Positions 39,244-48,587 of a stretch of 64,000 nt of DNA are shown piece after piece. The DNA is from Hyphomicrobiales bacterium (GTDB lineage Bacteria; Pseudomonadota; Alphaproteobacteria; Rhizobiales; Rhizobiaceae): assembly GCA_900471815.1 (NCBI GenBank), contig UICE01000001.1:211114-275113 (forward strand). Direction: 5' to 3'. The notes beneath the pieces were generated by a model that made no database searches, was not told the origin of the DNA, and saw nothing but the letters and a program-made list of their open reading frames with translations. Positions within the stretch are counted from its first letter, which is position 1, and every line of letters starts with the position of its first letter. Position numbers and translations under genes: made by a program.

Positions 39244-39253
39244 TGGAGCTTAT

Positions 39254-40768
39254 ATGGTCATCAGTCAGCAAAAGCCGGAACAAAGCCCGCAAATGAGTGC
39301 GGGAAGGCGTTTGCCTGTGCTGAAGCGTCTTTCTGGCAAGTTGCTGCGCCTGACCCTCCTGTTTGGCCTGCTGGCCGAGGTCATGATCTTCGTTCCCACC
39401 ATCGCAGATATGCGCATTCGCTGGCTATCTGACAGGCTCAATACTGTTGCTGCCGCAAGCGTGGTGCTGGCAGCCAGCGACGCCAAAGACGTTCCGCAAT
39501 CTGTGCAGGATGATGTCTTGCTGGCGACGGGCACCAAGGCCATTGCATTGAAGGAAAATGGAGCTTCCCGCTTGCTAGCGGTATCCGACATGCCTTCGAA
39601 GGTCGACAAACACATCGACATTACCGTAACCGACCCTCTGACAATGATCCGGGGTGCATTTGACGAACTCATCTATGGCGGCGACCGCATTATCCGGGTC
39701 TACGGCCCTGTGGGCGATACGGGAAAGGTCATAGAGCTACTCACATCCGACGCTCCGTTGCGCAATGCCATGCTGCTTTATGCCCGCAACGTTGCCCTGA
39801 TCTCTTTGTTCATCTCGGTCATTACAGCCAGTCTCGTTTTCCTCGCTATCAGCCGCCTGCTTATTCGCCCGATACAGCGAATGAGTGATAATATGCTTGC
39901 CTTTGCGCAGCAGCCCGATGACCCTCAGCGTATCATCGTACCCGGAAAACGGGAGGATGAGCTGGGTATTGCAGAGCGTGAGCTTGCCGATATGCAGCAC
40001 CGGCTGCAACGCACCCTCTCCGAACAGAAACATCTGGCTGATCTCGGCCTTGCTGTCTCAAAGATCAATCATGACATGCGCAATATTCTCGCATCCGCCC
40101 AGCTGATATCCGATCACCTTGCCAATTCCAGCGATCCGGCAATACAGCGTTTTGTTCCCAAGCTCGTACGGACAATCGACCGGGCCATCAACTATTCACA
40201 AACTGTTCTCGCCTATGGAGGGACACAGGAAGCTCCGCCGCAAAGACGCAGGGTCAAGCTCCACGCCATCGTCAATGACGTTGAGGAATTGCTCGATCTT
40301 GATGGAAAGGCGGGAGCCGAGACGAAACCAACTATCGAATTCAAGAATCTTGTGCCGGAAACATTCGAAATTGATGTCGACCCCGATCAATTTTTCCGGA
40401 TTATTTCCAATCTCTGCCGAAACTCTGTCCAGGCCATGCTCGGCGATACCCGTAGCGATCCATCATTGGTCCGGCGGCTGACGGTCACGGCCGGACAAAT
40501 CGGCACGACGTCAATCATTGGCGTAGACGATACCGGCCCCGGTCTGCCTGCGAAGGCGCGCGAGAATCTCTTTACCGCGTTCAAAGGTTCGGCGCGATCA
40601 GGAGGCACCGGCCTTGGCCTTGCAATTGTTCACGAACTCGTTCGAGCTCATGGCGGCACCATAGAATTGCGTGATCATGAGGGCGCTGGAACCAGTTTTG
40701 AAGTCCGCATTCCTAATCAGCCCGTATCGCTTGCTGAATGGCGATCCCGCCGCAGTTCAATTTCTTGA
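39254..40768 (+). CDS. Orphan membrane sensor histidine kinase
   Basis: 504-aa kinase. An N-terminal helix (about residues 28-50) and a second one (about 170-192) enclose a periplasmic sensor of ~120 residues; then HAMP (RLLIRPIQRMSDNMLAFA), DHp with SKINHDMRNILASAQLISD (candidate phospho-His), and a HATPase with NLCRNSVQAML, DDTGPGLP and GSARSGGTGLGLAIVHEL. No response regulator is encoded nearby. The H-box is of the HDMRN type rather than the classical HELRT. Linked to cls 17 bases downstream, possibly one transcript. Confidence 0.9.
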   Translation: MVISQQKPEQSPQMSAGRRLPVLKRLSGKLLRLTLLFGLLAEVMIFVPTIADMRIRWLSDRLNTVAAASVVLAASDAKDVPQSVQDDVLLATGTKAIALKENGASRLLAVSDMPSKVDKHIDITVTDPLTMIRGAFDELIYGGDRIIRVYGPVGDTGKVIELLTSDAPLRNAMLLYARNVALISLFISVITASLVFLAISRLLIRPIQRMSDNMLAFAQQPDDPQRIIVPGKREDELGIAERELADMQHRLQRTLSEQKHLADLGLAVSKINHDMRNILASAQLISDHLANSSDPAIQRFVPKLVRTIDRAINYSQTVLAYGGTQEAPPQRRRVKLHAIVNDVEELLDLDGKAGAETKPTIEFKNLVPETFEIDVDPDQFFRIISNLCRNSVQAMLGDTRSDPSLVRRLTVTAGQIGTTSIIGVDDTGPGLPAKARENLFTAFKGSARSGGTGLGLAIVHELVRAHGGTIELRDHEGAGTSFEVRIPNQPVSLAEWRSRRSSIS

Positions 40769-40785
40769 CATGAAGTTCAAGCGCA

Positions 40786-42246
40786 ATGTCTGAATACCTC
40801 CCTGCTTATTGGCCGCAAATTTTCTTCGTCCTGTCGATTGTTCTTGGCGTTCCCGCAGCCATCCATGCGACAATGACCAAGGAGGAAGTGCGCGCAGCAA
40901 TTGGTTGGGTTGGCGTTATTATCCTCTCGCCGGTCATTGGCGCTGTCATTTATGCCGTGGTGGGCATCAACCGCATACGGCGCTCTTCCATTTCATCGCA
41001 GCGCGCATTCTTGCATGAGATCGGGCAAGGCCAGTTCCTGCGTTTTGATGCTACTGAAAAAGATGTTCTGGCACATTTCGAAAAACGCCTTTCGGCAATG
41101 AAGACATTAGGCGATCGCGTAAGCCGCTGCCGCCTGACCACCGGCAACACTATCACCATGCTTCAGACCGGCGACGATGCCTATCATGCAATGCTGGAAG
41201 CGGTGGGCTCGGCGGAGCGAAGCGTACTCGTCGAGACATATATATTTGATCGCGACAAGATTGGTTTGCGCCTTGCGGACGCGCTTATCGCTGCATCAAA
41301 GCGTGGAGTGGAAGTTCGGGTTTTAATCGATGCGGTCGGGGCGCGTTATTCCATTCCGAGTATTGTCGGCTACCTTTCCAAGCACGGCGTCAAGGTGGAT
41401 GTGTTCAATGGCAATATTATCATTGGCCTCCGCCTGCCCTATGCCAATCTTCGAACTCACCGCAAGATATTGGTCGTTGATGGCAGGGTGGTCTTCACCG
41501 GCGGCATGAACATTCGAGCCGGTTTCTCGGCCGAGGTTGCAGGCGAAGACAATGCACGCGATACGCATTTTTGCTTGACTGGTCCCATCGTCACCGATCT
41601 CTTCCATATAGCCGCTGAAGACTGGCGTTTTTCCACAAACGAAGCTTTGACGGGTGAGGCCTGGCACATTGCTCCTCCGGAAAAGCAATCCGGCGAACCC
41701 GTATTTATCCGTGCTGTACCCTCCGGGCCGGACCGCAGCCTTGAAGCCAATCACAAGATGCTCATGGGTGCGTTCTCCATAGCGCAAAGCCACATTCGCA
41801 TCATGTCGCCCTATTTTCTGCCGGACCGGGAGCTTATCAGCGCCCTGGTCACTGCGGCTCGACGTGGCGTTGAAGTTGATATCGTCATTCCATCCAACAA
41901 CAATCTCAAACTGGTGGATCGCGCCATGACGGCACAGTTCGACCAGATTTTGAAAAGTCACTGCCGGATATGGCGCGCCAGCGGCAACTTCAATCATTCA
42001 AAGTTGCTTTCAGTCGATGGCGTTTGGGCCTATGTGGGCTCATCCAATCTTGACCCCCGATCGCTGCGCCTGAATTTCGAGGTGGATCTTGAGGTCATGG
42101 ATGCAGAGTTTGCATCGAAGGTAGAGGGATTGGTTCAGAAAGCTCTGAACGATGCAAAACCTGTCCTGCTTCAGGACCTGCGCGCGCGTTCGTTCTGGGA
42201 ACGTTTGCTGGACAGGATTATCTGGCTAGGCTCACCCTATCTTTGA
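40786..42246 (+). CDS. cls: Cardiolipin synthase (phospholipase D superfamily)
   Basis: 486-aa membrane enzyme making cardiolipin or related lipids. Two helices at the N-terminus (about 9-27 and 36-58) precede two PLD domains: RTHRKILVVDGRVVFTGGMN and FNHSKLLSVDGVWAYVGSSN, both with full HxK(x4)D motifs, so catalysis is likely. Its last 29 bases overlap the opposing EEP gene. It closely follows the histidine kinase. Confidence 0.93.
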   Translation: MSEYLPAYWPQIFFVLSIVLGVPAAIHATMTKEEVRAAIGWVGVIILSPVIGAVIYAVVGINRIRRSSISSQRAFLHEIGQGQFLRFDATEKDVLAHFEKRLSAMKTLGDRVSRCRLTTGNTITMLQTGDDAYHAMLEAVGSAERSVLVETYIFDRDKIGLRLADALIAASKRGVEVRVLIDAVGARYSIPSIVGYLSKHGVKVDVFNGNIIIGLRLPYANLRTHRKILVVDGRVVFTGGMNIRAGFSAEVAGEDNARDTHFCLTGPIVTDLFHIAAEDWRFSTNEALTGEAWHIAPPEKQSGEPVFIRAVPSGPDRSLEANHKMLMGAFSIAQSHIRIMSPYFLPDRELISALVTAARRGVEVDIVIPSNNNLKLVDRAMTAQFDQILKSHCRIWRASGNFNHSKLLSVDGVWAYVGSSNLDPRSLRLNFEVDLEVMDAEFASKVEGLVQKALNDAKPVLLQDLRARSFWERLLDRIIWLGSPYL

Positions 42247-43081
42247 CAAAGGCGGCATCCGCTACAGCCGATTTCAAATCAACATAGGCCTTGATCGGGA
42301 GATGATCGGAGGCAACGCGCGCCAGGGGCGTGTCGTGAACTTCGATAGTTGTCACCAGACTATGGGGATGCCCCAATACCCGGTCCAACGCCAATACCGG
42401 AAAGCGTGACGGAAAGCTTGGCACGGCATTTTTTACCGGGTCAAAGATCGGCGATAAGAAATGCAAGGAAGAACCCTTGCCAATGCGCCATTCATTCAGA
42501 TCGCCCATCAGCAGCGTTGGTCGCGAAGGATCGGCATTTACAGCCCGTAAAATCGCTTCTGACTGCTGCTGGCGCGAATGCCTCAACAATCCGAAATGTG
42601 CCGCGATTATCCGTAAAGGTCCGGCGGCGAGATCAATGTCAACGACCAATGCGCCCCGCGGCTCAAGTCCCGGCAGGACGAGCTGCTGCACATGACGCAC
42701 AACCCCTTCCCTGAACAAAAGAAGGTTGCCGTGCCATCCATGACCTTTGGGATGAAGCGACGTGACCGGCACAGGCACAAGGCTGTTTTCGCGATGCAAA
42801 CGCGCAAGATCAAGCAATCCGGTACGCTCGCCAAAACGCTTATCAGCCTCTTGAATGGCGATGACATCCGCGCCGATTTCACTGATGACGTGTGCGATGC
42901 GGTCCGGATCAAATTTCTTGTCTATCCCGACGCATTTATGAACATTGTAAGAGGCAATCAGCAAATCATTGCGCACGACACGGGTCACGCCTGTAGGGCG
43001 CTTGTTGCGATTTCTGACAGCTGCCAAAATACTTGCTGAGACGCTTGGCTTGATTGGCCGCGCCGGTTTCTTGCTATCCAT
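42218..43081 (-). CDS. Endonuclease/exonuclease/phosphatase (EEP) family protein
   Basis: 287-aa EEP hydrolase. Catalytic motifs YNVHKCVGIDKKFDPDRIAH with nearby DVIAIQEAD (metal Glu), AAHFGLLRHSRQQQS, LLMGDLNEWRIGKG and SDHLPIKAYVDL are all present. Substrates of this superfamily range from DNA to lipids such as sphingomyelin; the convergent overlap with cls does not settle it. ATG at 43081 has a weak ribosome site; TTG 43084 is an alternative. Confidence 0.83.
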   Translation of the reverse strand: MDSKKPARPIKPSVSASILAAVRNRNKRPTGVTRVVRNDLLIASYNVHKCVGIDKKFDPDRIAHVISEIGADVIAIQEADKRFGERTGLLDLARLHRENSLVPVPVTSLHPKGHGWHGNLLLFREGVVRHVQQLVLPGLEPRGALVVDIDLAAGPLRIIAAHFGLLRHSRQQQSEAILRAVNADPSRPTLLMGDLNEWRIGKGSSLHFLSPIFDPVKNAVPSFPSRFPVLALDRVLGHPHSLVTTIEVHDTPLARVASDHLPIKAYVDLKSAVADAAFVKDRVSLAR

Positions 43082-43125
43082 CAAATAGAGATAAGTCGGT
43101 ATGCGCCGAATGGCAAGCAGGTGTT

Positions 43126-44409
43126 TTAGAGCCTGTTACCAACCAGATGCGCCAATTGCGCGCCTACCTCGTAATAACCTTCCCGAAGACCGCGCATCCC
43201 CTCCTCTTTCGGCTGGGACACCGGAAGCGGCAGATCGGCTTCACTGACGCGGCCGGTAATATGTTCGGCAAGCAAGCGCCCAAAAACAGTTCCTGGAGCA
43301 ATGCCGCGGCCGTTATAGCCACTGAAGCTTATAATATTGGGCGCGAGCGTGTGGAACCTTGGAAGATTATCACTTGTCATGCCGATCTTGCCGTACCAGC
43401 CAGCTTCGAAGGTTACGTCCTTGATTTGGGGGAAGAGTTTGCGGATCGATCTTGCAGCCCAGGCTTTGTGAACAGCCATTCCTGTTCCGCGCAACGCACC
43501 GACGCTTCCGAAAACAAGGCGTCCGGCACGGTCCATCCGGAATGAGCTGAGAATTTCCTTCGTATCCCAGCCACCCTGACGTTCAGGCAAAATCGTGTCG
43601 CGCACATTTTCCGGCAAAGGCGTCGTGGCGAAATTGAAATAGGGCAAGTGCAAAAGTTCAGCTCTGAGAGCGGGCCATGGCGATGTGGTATAGGCATTGG
43701 TGGCGACAATTACCCAGTCAGCCGAAATGGTACCCGAAGGCGTCCGCACAAGCCAACGCGAGCCGGATCGCTCAGTCGCGCTCACGGCTGTCCTGGTATA
43801 TATCGCAACGCCAATTGCCTGTGCTGCTCTGGCCAAGCCACGCACATAACCAAGCGGCTGTATCGTACCTGCCCGATTATCCAACAGTGAGCCAGTATAT
43901 GCGCTCGATCCTACCTTAGCTGCCGTTTCCGCCGCATCCAGAAGATGAACAGCAGCGCCACGCGCCTGCCATTGTTCTGCACGCTGTTCGAGCTGCTTCA
44001 GCCCGCTTTTTCCCACGGCGCAGTGCAAGGTGCCCTTGCGCTCCAGTTCGCACTCGATCTGATGTTTGTCCACGAGATTGAAAACGGATTGCGGCGCGTT
44101 GCCCAGAAGTTCAAGCAGGCGCTCGCCATGCAATTGCCCAAGCACGGCAGGCAAATCATTTGGCATTACCCACATGCCCGCATTGACGAGGCCAACATTG
44201 CGGCCAGAACCACCAAAGCCGATGTCCACCGCGTCGACAACTGCAACCTTCGTTCCGGCTTCAGCAAGATGCAATGCCGCCGAAAGGCCGGTAAAGCCTG
44301 CGCCGATTACCGCAACATCGACGGAAATATCGCCACGCAACGGTTCTGTTTTCGGTGCGGGAGGCGCCGTTTTTTCCCATAGGCCGTGCGAGTGTTCATC
44401 GTTCAGCAT
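43126..44409 (-). CDS. amaA: FAD-dependent amine oxidoreductase, probable L-pipecolate oxidase AmaA
   Basis: 427-aa DAO-family flavoprotein. N-terminal FAD motif DVAVIGAGFTGLSAALHLAE at residues ~30-49; FSGYNGRGIAPGTVFGRLLA near the end is the conserved C-terminal block of this group. Alone this would be a generic OrdL/PuuB-like enzyme. Together with hglS and amaB it matches the P. putida locus in which AmaA converts L-pipecolate to piperideine-6-carboxylate. Role assigned from context; gamma-glutamylputrescine oxidase is the main alternative. Confidence 0.72.
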   Translation of the reverse strand: MLNDEHSHGLWEKTAPPAPKTEPLRGDISVDVAVIGAGFTGLSAALHLAEAGTKVAVVDAVDIGFGGSGRNVGLVNAGMWVMPNDLPAVLGQLHGERLLELLGNAPQSVFNLVDKHQIECELERKGTLHCAVGKSGLKQLEQRAEQWQARGAAVHLLDAAETAAKVGSSAYTGSLLDNRAGTIQPLGYVRGLARAAQAIGVAIYTRTAVSATERSGSRWLVRTPSGTISADWVIVATNAYTTSPWPALRAELLHLPYFNFATTPLPENVRDTILPERQGGWDTKEILSSFRMDRAGRLVFGSVGALRGTGMAVHKAWAARSIRKLFPQIKDVTFEAGWYGKIGMTSDNLPRFHTLAPNIISFSGYNGRGIAPGTVFGRLLAEHITGRVSEADLPLPVSQPKEEGMRGLREGYYEVGAQLAHLVGNRL

Positions 44410-44497
44410 AGCATCACCGTTTGGCCAGTATTATAGATTGCCGTTATAGATCGGGTTTCATTTTGCGAAAATGAAATTCTTGGAAGACATGATGCTT

Positions 44498-45424
44498 TCA
44501 GCGAATGACTGACATATCTGGTTGCTGGTCAGTAACCTGCGCCGCAATCCAGCTGATAAAGCTTTGCACAAGAGGATTCTCTTTTTTGTGCTCCGGTACG
44601 ACAAGATAGTAATTATTCTCGGTTTGCAGTGGTTGGTCAAAGAGCACCTGCAGGCGGCCCGTCTCCAGCTCCTTTTCGATGAGATAGCGCGGAAGCAGCG
44701 CAAATCCCAGTCCCGCCAGAGCGGCTTCAATGACCATGGAAAAATGCTCGAACCGATGTCCCTTATAGGGACTGATGACTTCGGCTTGCTGTGTCTCGAA
44801 CCACGACGCCCAAGCTTTCGGTCTCGTGGATAAATGCAGCAATGGTGCCGAATTTGCCAATCCGGCAGGCGTATCAACAGGATTGGCGCGGCATAATTCC
44901 GGGCTGCCAACAGGGACAATCATTTCGCTGCACAGATAGGTGCATGTGGCATGCGCCCAGACCGGCTGACCATAATGGATTGCCAGATCGAAAGGTTCTT
45001 CATCAAAATCAAACGGCTGGGAACGGGATGCGACGCTTAACGCCATTTCCGGATGATCATTCAAAAAATTTGGCAGTCTTGGCATGAGCCACCGGCTGCC
45101 AAATGTCGGCAATGTCGCAATGCTCAATGATGATGCGGATTGCGATGCAGCCATGGCGCGCAACATTGTTTCTTCCGTCAAACCAAGCAGACGCCTGACC
45201 TCTGGCAAAAACTTCTGTCCCGCATCAGACAGTACAACCCGCTGACGTATGCGCTCGAACAAGAGCACGCCGATCTGGTTTTCAAGTTCGCTCAATTGCC
45301 GCGACACGGCGCTTTGTGTGAGACTCAACTCCTTTGCCGCCTGGGTGAAACTGCCATGGCGGGCCGCACATTCGAATGTTTGAAGAATATCGATGTCGGG
45401 GATCAGGCGTCTCGTTAACTTCAT
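44498..45424 (-). CDS. LysR-family regulator of the lysine/pipecolate cluster
   Basis: 308-aa regulator: winged helix with FECAARHGSFTQAAKELSLTQ and SAVSRQLSELENQIGVLLFE, then a periplasmic-binding-like domain. It sits between the divergently read amaA (same strand) and hglS-amaB, the classical LysR position, so it probably senses a pathway intermediate. Another LysR next to the same enzymes is known in P. putida. Confidence 0.9.
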   Translation of the reverse strand: MKLTRRLIPDIDILQTFECAARHGSFTQAAKELSLTQSAVSRQLSELENQIGVLLFERIRQRVVLSDAGQKFLPEVRRLLGLTEETMLRAMAASQSASSLSIATLPTFGSRWLMPRLPNFLNDHPEMALSVASRSQPFDFDEEPFDLAIHYGQPVWAHATCTYLCSEMIVPVGSPELCRANPVDTPAGLANSAPLLHLSTRPKAWASWFETQQAEVISPYKGHRFEHFSMVIEAALAGLGFALLPRYLIEKELETGRLQVLFDQPLQTENNYYLVVPEHKKENPLVQSFISWIAAQVTDQQPDMSVIR

Positions 45425-45546
45425 TCTCTTCTCGCATCAACCAAGTTTGAATCGTCGTAATACGTGGGGGCTGATAATCTGTATAATCCATATTGAGCAT
45501 GACAGGAAAAGAATTGCTGTCCAAATTCAATGCGGAATCGATCATT

Positions 45547-46935
45547 ATGAATTCATCGACGTTTCTTTCGCCGGATGTGATCCGGGCGTCTTTCTCTTCG
45601 GCCATGTCTTCCATGTATCGCACTGAGGTGCCTGCTTATGGAACATTGCTGTCACTGGTTGCCGAAGTGAATGCAAAAACCCTCGCGGCCTCGCCCGAAA
45701 TGGCACAGCGCCTTAAGCAAACCGATACGCTTGAACGTATATCGGAAGAGCGTCACGGCGCCATTCGCGTTGGAACCCCAGCCGAGCTTTCCATGCTTCG
45801 CCGCGTTTTTGCGGTCATGGGAATGTATCCTGTCGGTTATTACGACCTGAGTGAGGCCGGCGTACCGGTACATTCCACCGCATTCCGTCCCGTTGGCGAT
45901 GCGGCCTTGAAGATCAATCCTTTCCGGGTCTTCACTTCCTTGTTGCGCCTTGATCTTATCGAAGATGCGGCACTGCGCGAAGAGGCGCACAAGACCCTTG
46001 ATGCCCGTCAGATATTTACGGCAAAGGCTATTTTGCTTCTCGAGAAGGCTGAAATGAATGGCGGGCTTGACGCAACTGATGCTGCATCCTTCGTCCAGGA
46101 GATACTCGAAACTTTCCGCTGGCATGATCATGCAAGCGTCAGCAACGACCTCTATCGGCGTCTGCACGATGCCCACCGCCTGATTGCCGATGTTGTGTCC
46201 TTCAAGGGACCGCACATCAACCATCTGACACCCCGCACTCTCGATATTGATGCTGTTCAGGCATTGATGCCCGCCAATGGCATTTCGCCGAAAGCGGTCA
46301 TTGAGGGTCCGCCCACGCGCAATTGCCCCATCCTTTTGCGCCAGACATCATTCAAGGCATTGGAGGAGAGCGTTTCCTTCATCAATGCTGAAGGTGTTTG
46401 GGAGAAAGGCTCCCACACTGCACGTTTCGGTGAAATCGAACAGCGCGGGATTGCACTCACGCCCAAGGGCCGCGCGCTATATGACCGGCTGCTGACGAAG
46501 TCACGCGAGGTCATTCGACCGGCGGCGGATGGCTCCAACGCGCAGGCCTATATTGACGCCCTGCAGGATGCGTTCGCCGGCTTCCCCGATGATTGGGCAA
46601 CCATTCGCACGGAGAAACTCGGCTATTTCCGTTATTCCCCGGTTGCCACCTCGACTATTCGTGGCAGCGATCTTGAAGAGCTTATCCGCAAGGGTGCGGT
46701 GCAGTTCGATCCCATTGTCTATGAGGATTTCTTGCCCGTTAGCGCAGCAGGCATCTTCCAGTCAAACCTTGGCGATACGACGGCTCAAAACTTTGCGGCC
46801 AGCCCGAGCCAGCAAGAGTTTGAACTCCACCTCGGTGCTCCGGTCCTTGATGAATTCGAGCACTATGCCAATCTTGAGAACGCGTCCATCGAAGCCTGTT
46901 TACAGCAATTGCGCCCGGTCGCGCTTGCCAGCTAG
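45547..46935 (+). CDS. hglS: 2-oxoadipate dioxygenase/decarboxylase (HglS, DUF1338)
   Basis: Converts 2-oxoadipate to D-2-hydroxyglutarate with Fe(II) and O2. From the chosen ATG, H70 and R74 (in ERHGAIRVG) and H226 (in GPHINH) fall on the positions I recall for the metal and substrate residues of P. putida HglS; E296 (in RFGEIEQRG) corresponds to its E294. 462 aa against about 464. Upstream starts at 45493-45499 would shift all of these, so 45547 is preferred, though the ribosome site is weak. Confidence 0.9.
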   Translation: MNSSTFLSPDVIRASFSSAMSSMYRTEVPAYGTLLSLVAEVNAKTLAASPEMAQRLKQTDTLERISEERHGAIRVGTPAELSMLRRVFAVMGMYPVGYYDLSEAGVPVHSTAFRPVGDAALKINPFRVFTSLLRLDLIEDAALREEAHKTLDARQIFTAKAILLLEKAEMNGGLDATDAASFVQEILETFRWHDHASVSNDLYRRLHDAHRLIADVVSFKGPHINHLTPRTLDIDAVQALMPANGISPKAVIEGPPTRNCPILLRQTSFKALEESVSFINAEGVWEKGSHTARFGEIEQRGIALTPKGRALYDRLLTKSREVIRPAADGSNAQAYIDALQDAFAGFPDDWATIRTEKLGYFRYSPVATSTIRGSDLEELIRKGAVQFDPIVYEDFLPVSAAGIFQSNLGDTTAQNFAASPSQQEFELHLGAPVLDEFEHYANLENASIEACLQQLRPVALAS

Positions 46936-46954
46936 GCCGTTTCAATAATCCGCG

Positions 46955-46972
46955 CCGGCTGATAAAAGCCGG
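46955..46972 (+). repeat. Small hairpin between hglS and amaB
   Basis: CCGGCT (46955-46960) and AGCCGG (46967-46972) with a 6-base loop, 36 bases before the amaB ATG. No T-tract. May stabilise a processed transcript end. Confidence 0.4.
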
Positions 46973-47007
46973 TCAGCTCATTCGACAGATAATAAAAGGT
47001 AAGCAAG

Positions 47008-48519
47008 ATGACTATTGCTCAGGAAGTAAAGACACTCCTTTCCAAGCTCGGCGTCGCAGACGCGGCTTATACGGGCGGCACGATGGCTTCATTCAGCCCG
47101 GTTACTGGTGAAAAAGTTGCCGATGTTGCAGTTCACTCCGCCGCAGATACTGCACAAGCAATCGAAGCTGCTGACGCCGCCTTCCGCGAATGGCGTCTTG
47201 TTCCAGCGCCGAAACGTGGTGAACTGGTACGCCTTTTTGGTGAAGAACTGCGCGCGCACAAGAATGACCTTGGCCGGCTTGTTTCCATCGAAGCTGGCAA
47301 AATCCCGTCAGAGGGTCTGGGCGAAGTTCAGGAAATGATCGATATCTGCGATTTCGCGGTTGGTCTTTCGCGTCAGCTCTATGGTCTCACCATTGCCACG
47401 GAACGTCCCGGCCATCGCATGATGGAAACCTGGCATCCGCTCGGCGTCGTTGGCGTTATCTCTGCCTTCAACTTTCCAGTCGCTGTCTGGGCGTGGAATA
47501 CGACACTTGCCCTCGTGTGCGGCGATTCCGTTGTCTGGAAGCCGTCAGAAAAAACCCCGCTGACCGGTCTCGCCTGTCAGGCAATTTTTGATCGTGCCGC
47601 CAAGCGTTTCGGTGACGTTCCCGCCGGACTTGCGCAAACGCTCATGGGCGACCGCACGATCGGTGAAGCCCTTGTCGACCATCCGAAAGTGGCACTGGTT
47701 TCAGCCACGGGCTCCACACGGATGGGCCGCGAAGTCGGGCCGCGCCTGGCCAAGCGTTTTGCCCGCTCAATCCTTGAGCTGGGCGGCAATAATGCCGGTA
47801 TCGTTTGCCCATCAGCTGATCTCGATATGGCGCTGCGTGCCATTGCTTTTGGAGCCATGGGAACAGCCGGTCAGCGTTGCACCACGCTTCGCCGTCTGTT
47901 CGTCCATGAGAGTGTTTATGACACGCTCGTCCCGCGCCTCAAAAAGGCCTATGAAAGCGTTTCCGTCGGCAGCCCGCTTGATACGCCTTCTTTGGTCGGT
48001 CCATTGATCGACAAGGCGGCATTTGACCATATGCAAAAATCAATCAGCGAAGCTGTTGCTCATGGTGGCAAGGTTACTGGCGGCGCACGCGTCGAAACAG
48101 AACATGCCAACGCCTATTATGTGCGCCCTGCCCTGATTGAAATGCCAAAACAGACAGGACCTGTCGTTGAAGAGACCTTCGCTCCAATCCTTTATGTGAT
48201 GAAGTATAGCGATTTCGATCAGGCGATTGTCGAGCACAATGCCGTCGGTGCTGGTCTGTCATCGTCGATTTTCACGCTTAATTTGCAGGAAGCCGAACGC
48301 TTCCTCAGCCCGGACGGTTCGGATTGCGGCATTGCAAATGTCAATATCGGAACATCCGGCGCTGAAATCGGCGGCGCATTCGGCGGCGAAAAAGAGACTG
48401 GCGGCGGGCGCGAATCCGGCTCGGATGCGTGGAAGGCCTATATGCGCCGCGCAACCAACACTGTGAACTATTCCAAGGCTTTGCCACTCGCTCAAGGCGT
48501 GTCATTCGATATTGATTGA
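47008..48519 (+). CDS. amaB: L-piperideine-6-carboxylate dehydrogenase AmaB
   Basis: 503-aa aldehyde dehydrogenase oxidising piperideine-6-carboxylate/2-aminoadipate semialdehyde to 2-aminoadipate. NAD-binding VGVISAFNFPVAVWAWNTTL and WKPSEKTPL, catalytic Glu region ILELGGNNAGIV, and nucleophilic Cys in GTAGQRCTTLRRLFVHE are intact. ATG at 47008 has AAGG 9-10 bases upstream. It and hglS form an apparent operon with a 72-base gap; an aminotransferase to make 2-oxoadipate is not in the window. Confidence 0.9.
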   Translation: MTIAQEVKTLLSKLGVADAAYTGGTMASFSPVTGEKVADVAVHSAADTAQAIEAADAAFREWRLVPAPKRGELVRLFGEELRAHKNDLGRLVSIEAGKIPSEGLGEVQEMIDICDFAVGLSRQLYGLTIATERPGHRMMETWHPLGVVGVISAFNFPVAVWAWNTTLALVCGDSVVWKPSEKTPLTGLACQAIFDRAAKRFGDVPAGLAQTLMGDRTIGEALVDHPKVALVSATGSTRMGREVGPRLAKRFARSILELGGNNAGIVCPSADLDMALRAIAFGAMGTAGQRCTTLRRLFVHESVYDTLVPRLKKAYESVSVGSPLDTPSLVGPLIDKAAFDHMQKSISEAVAHGGKVTGGARVETEHANAYYVRPALIEMPKQTGPVVEETFAPILYVMKYSDFDQAIVEHNAVGAGLSSSIFTLNLQEAERFLSPDGSDCGIANVNIGTSGAEIGGAFGGEKETGGGRESGSDAWKAYMRRATNTVNYSKALPLAQGVSFDID

Positions 48520-48542
48520 TTGAACTTCACTGCGATATTGTT

Positions 48543-48568
48543 GCTCCCGCTGTTCAAACGGCGGGAGC
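48543..48568. terminator. Hairpin between convergent amaB and the SOD gene
   Basis: GCTCCCGC (48543-48550) and GCGGGAGC (48561-48568) pair perfectly over 8 bp with a 10-base loop. No clear T-tract on either strand. It lies between the stops of amaB and the superoxide dismutase gene and may act as a bidirectional transcript end. Confidence 0.5.
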
Positions 48569-48587
48569 GATACTTCCATAAACCCGC

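Noticed and set aside
38994-39253. Origin of replication near rpmH-rnpA
   Set aside because: In some bacteria oriC lies near rpmH, but I saw no DnaA box cluster here, and in Rhizobiales oriC is usually next to hemE.
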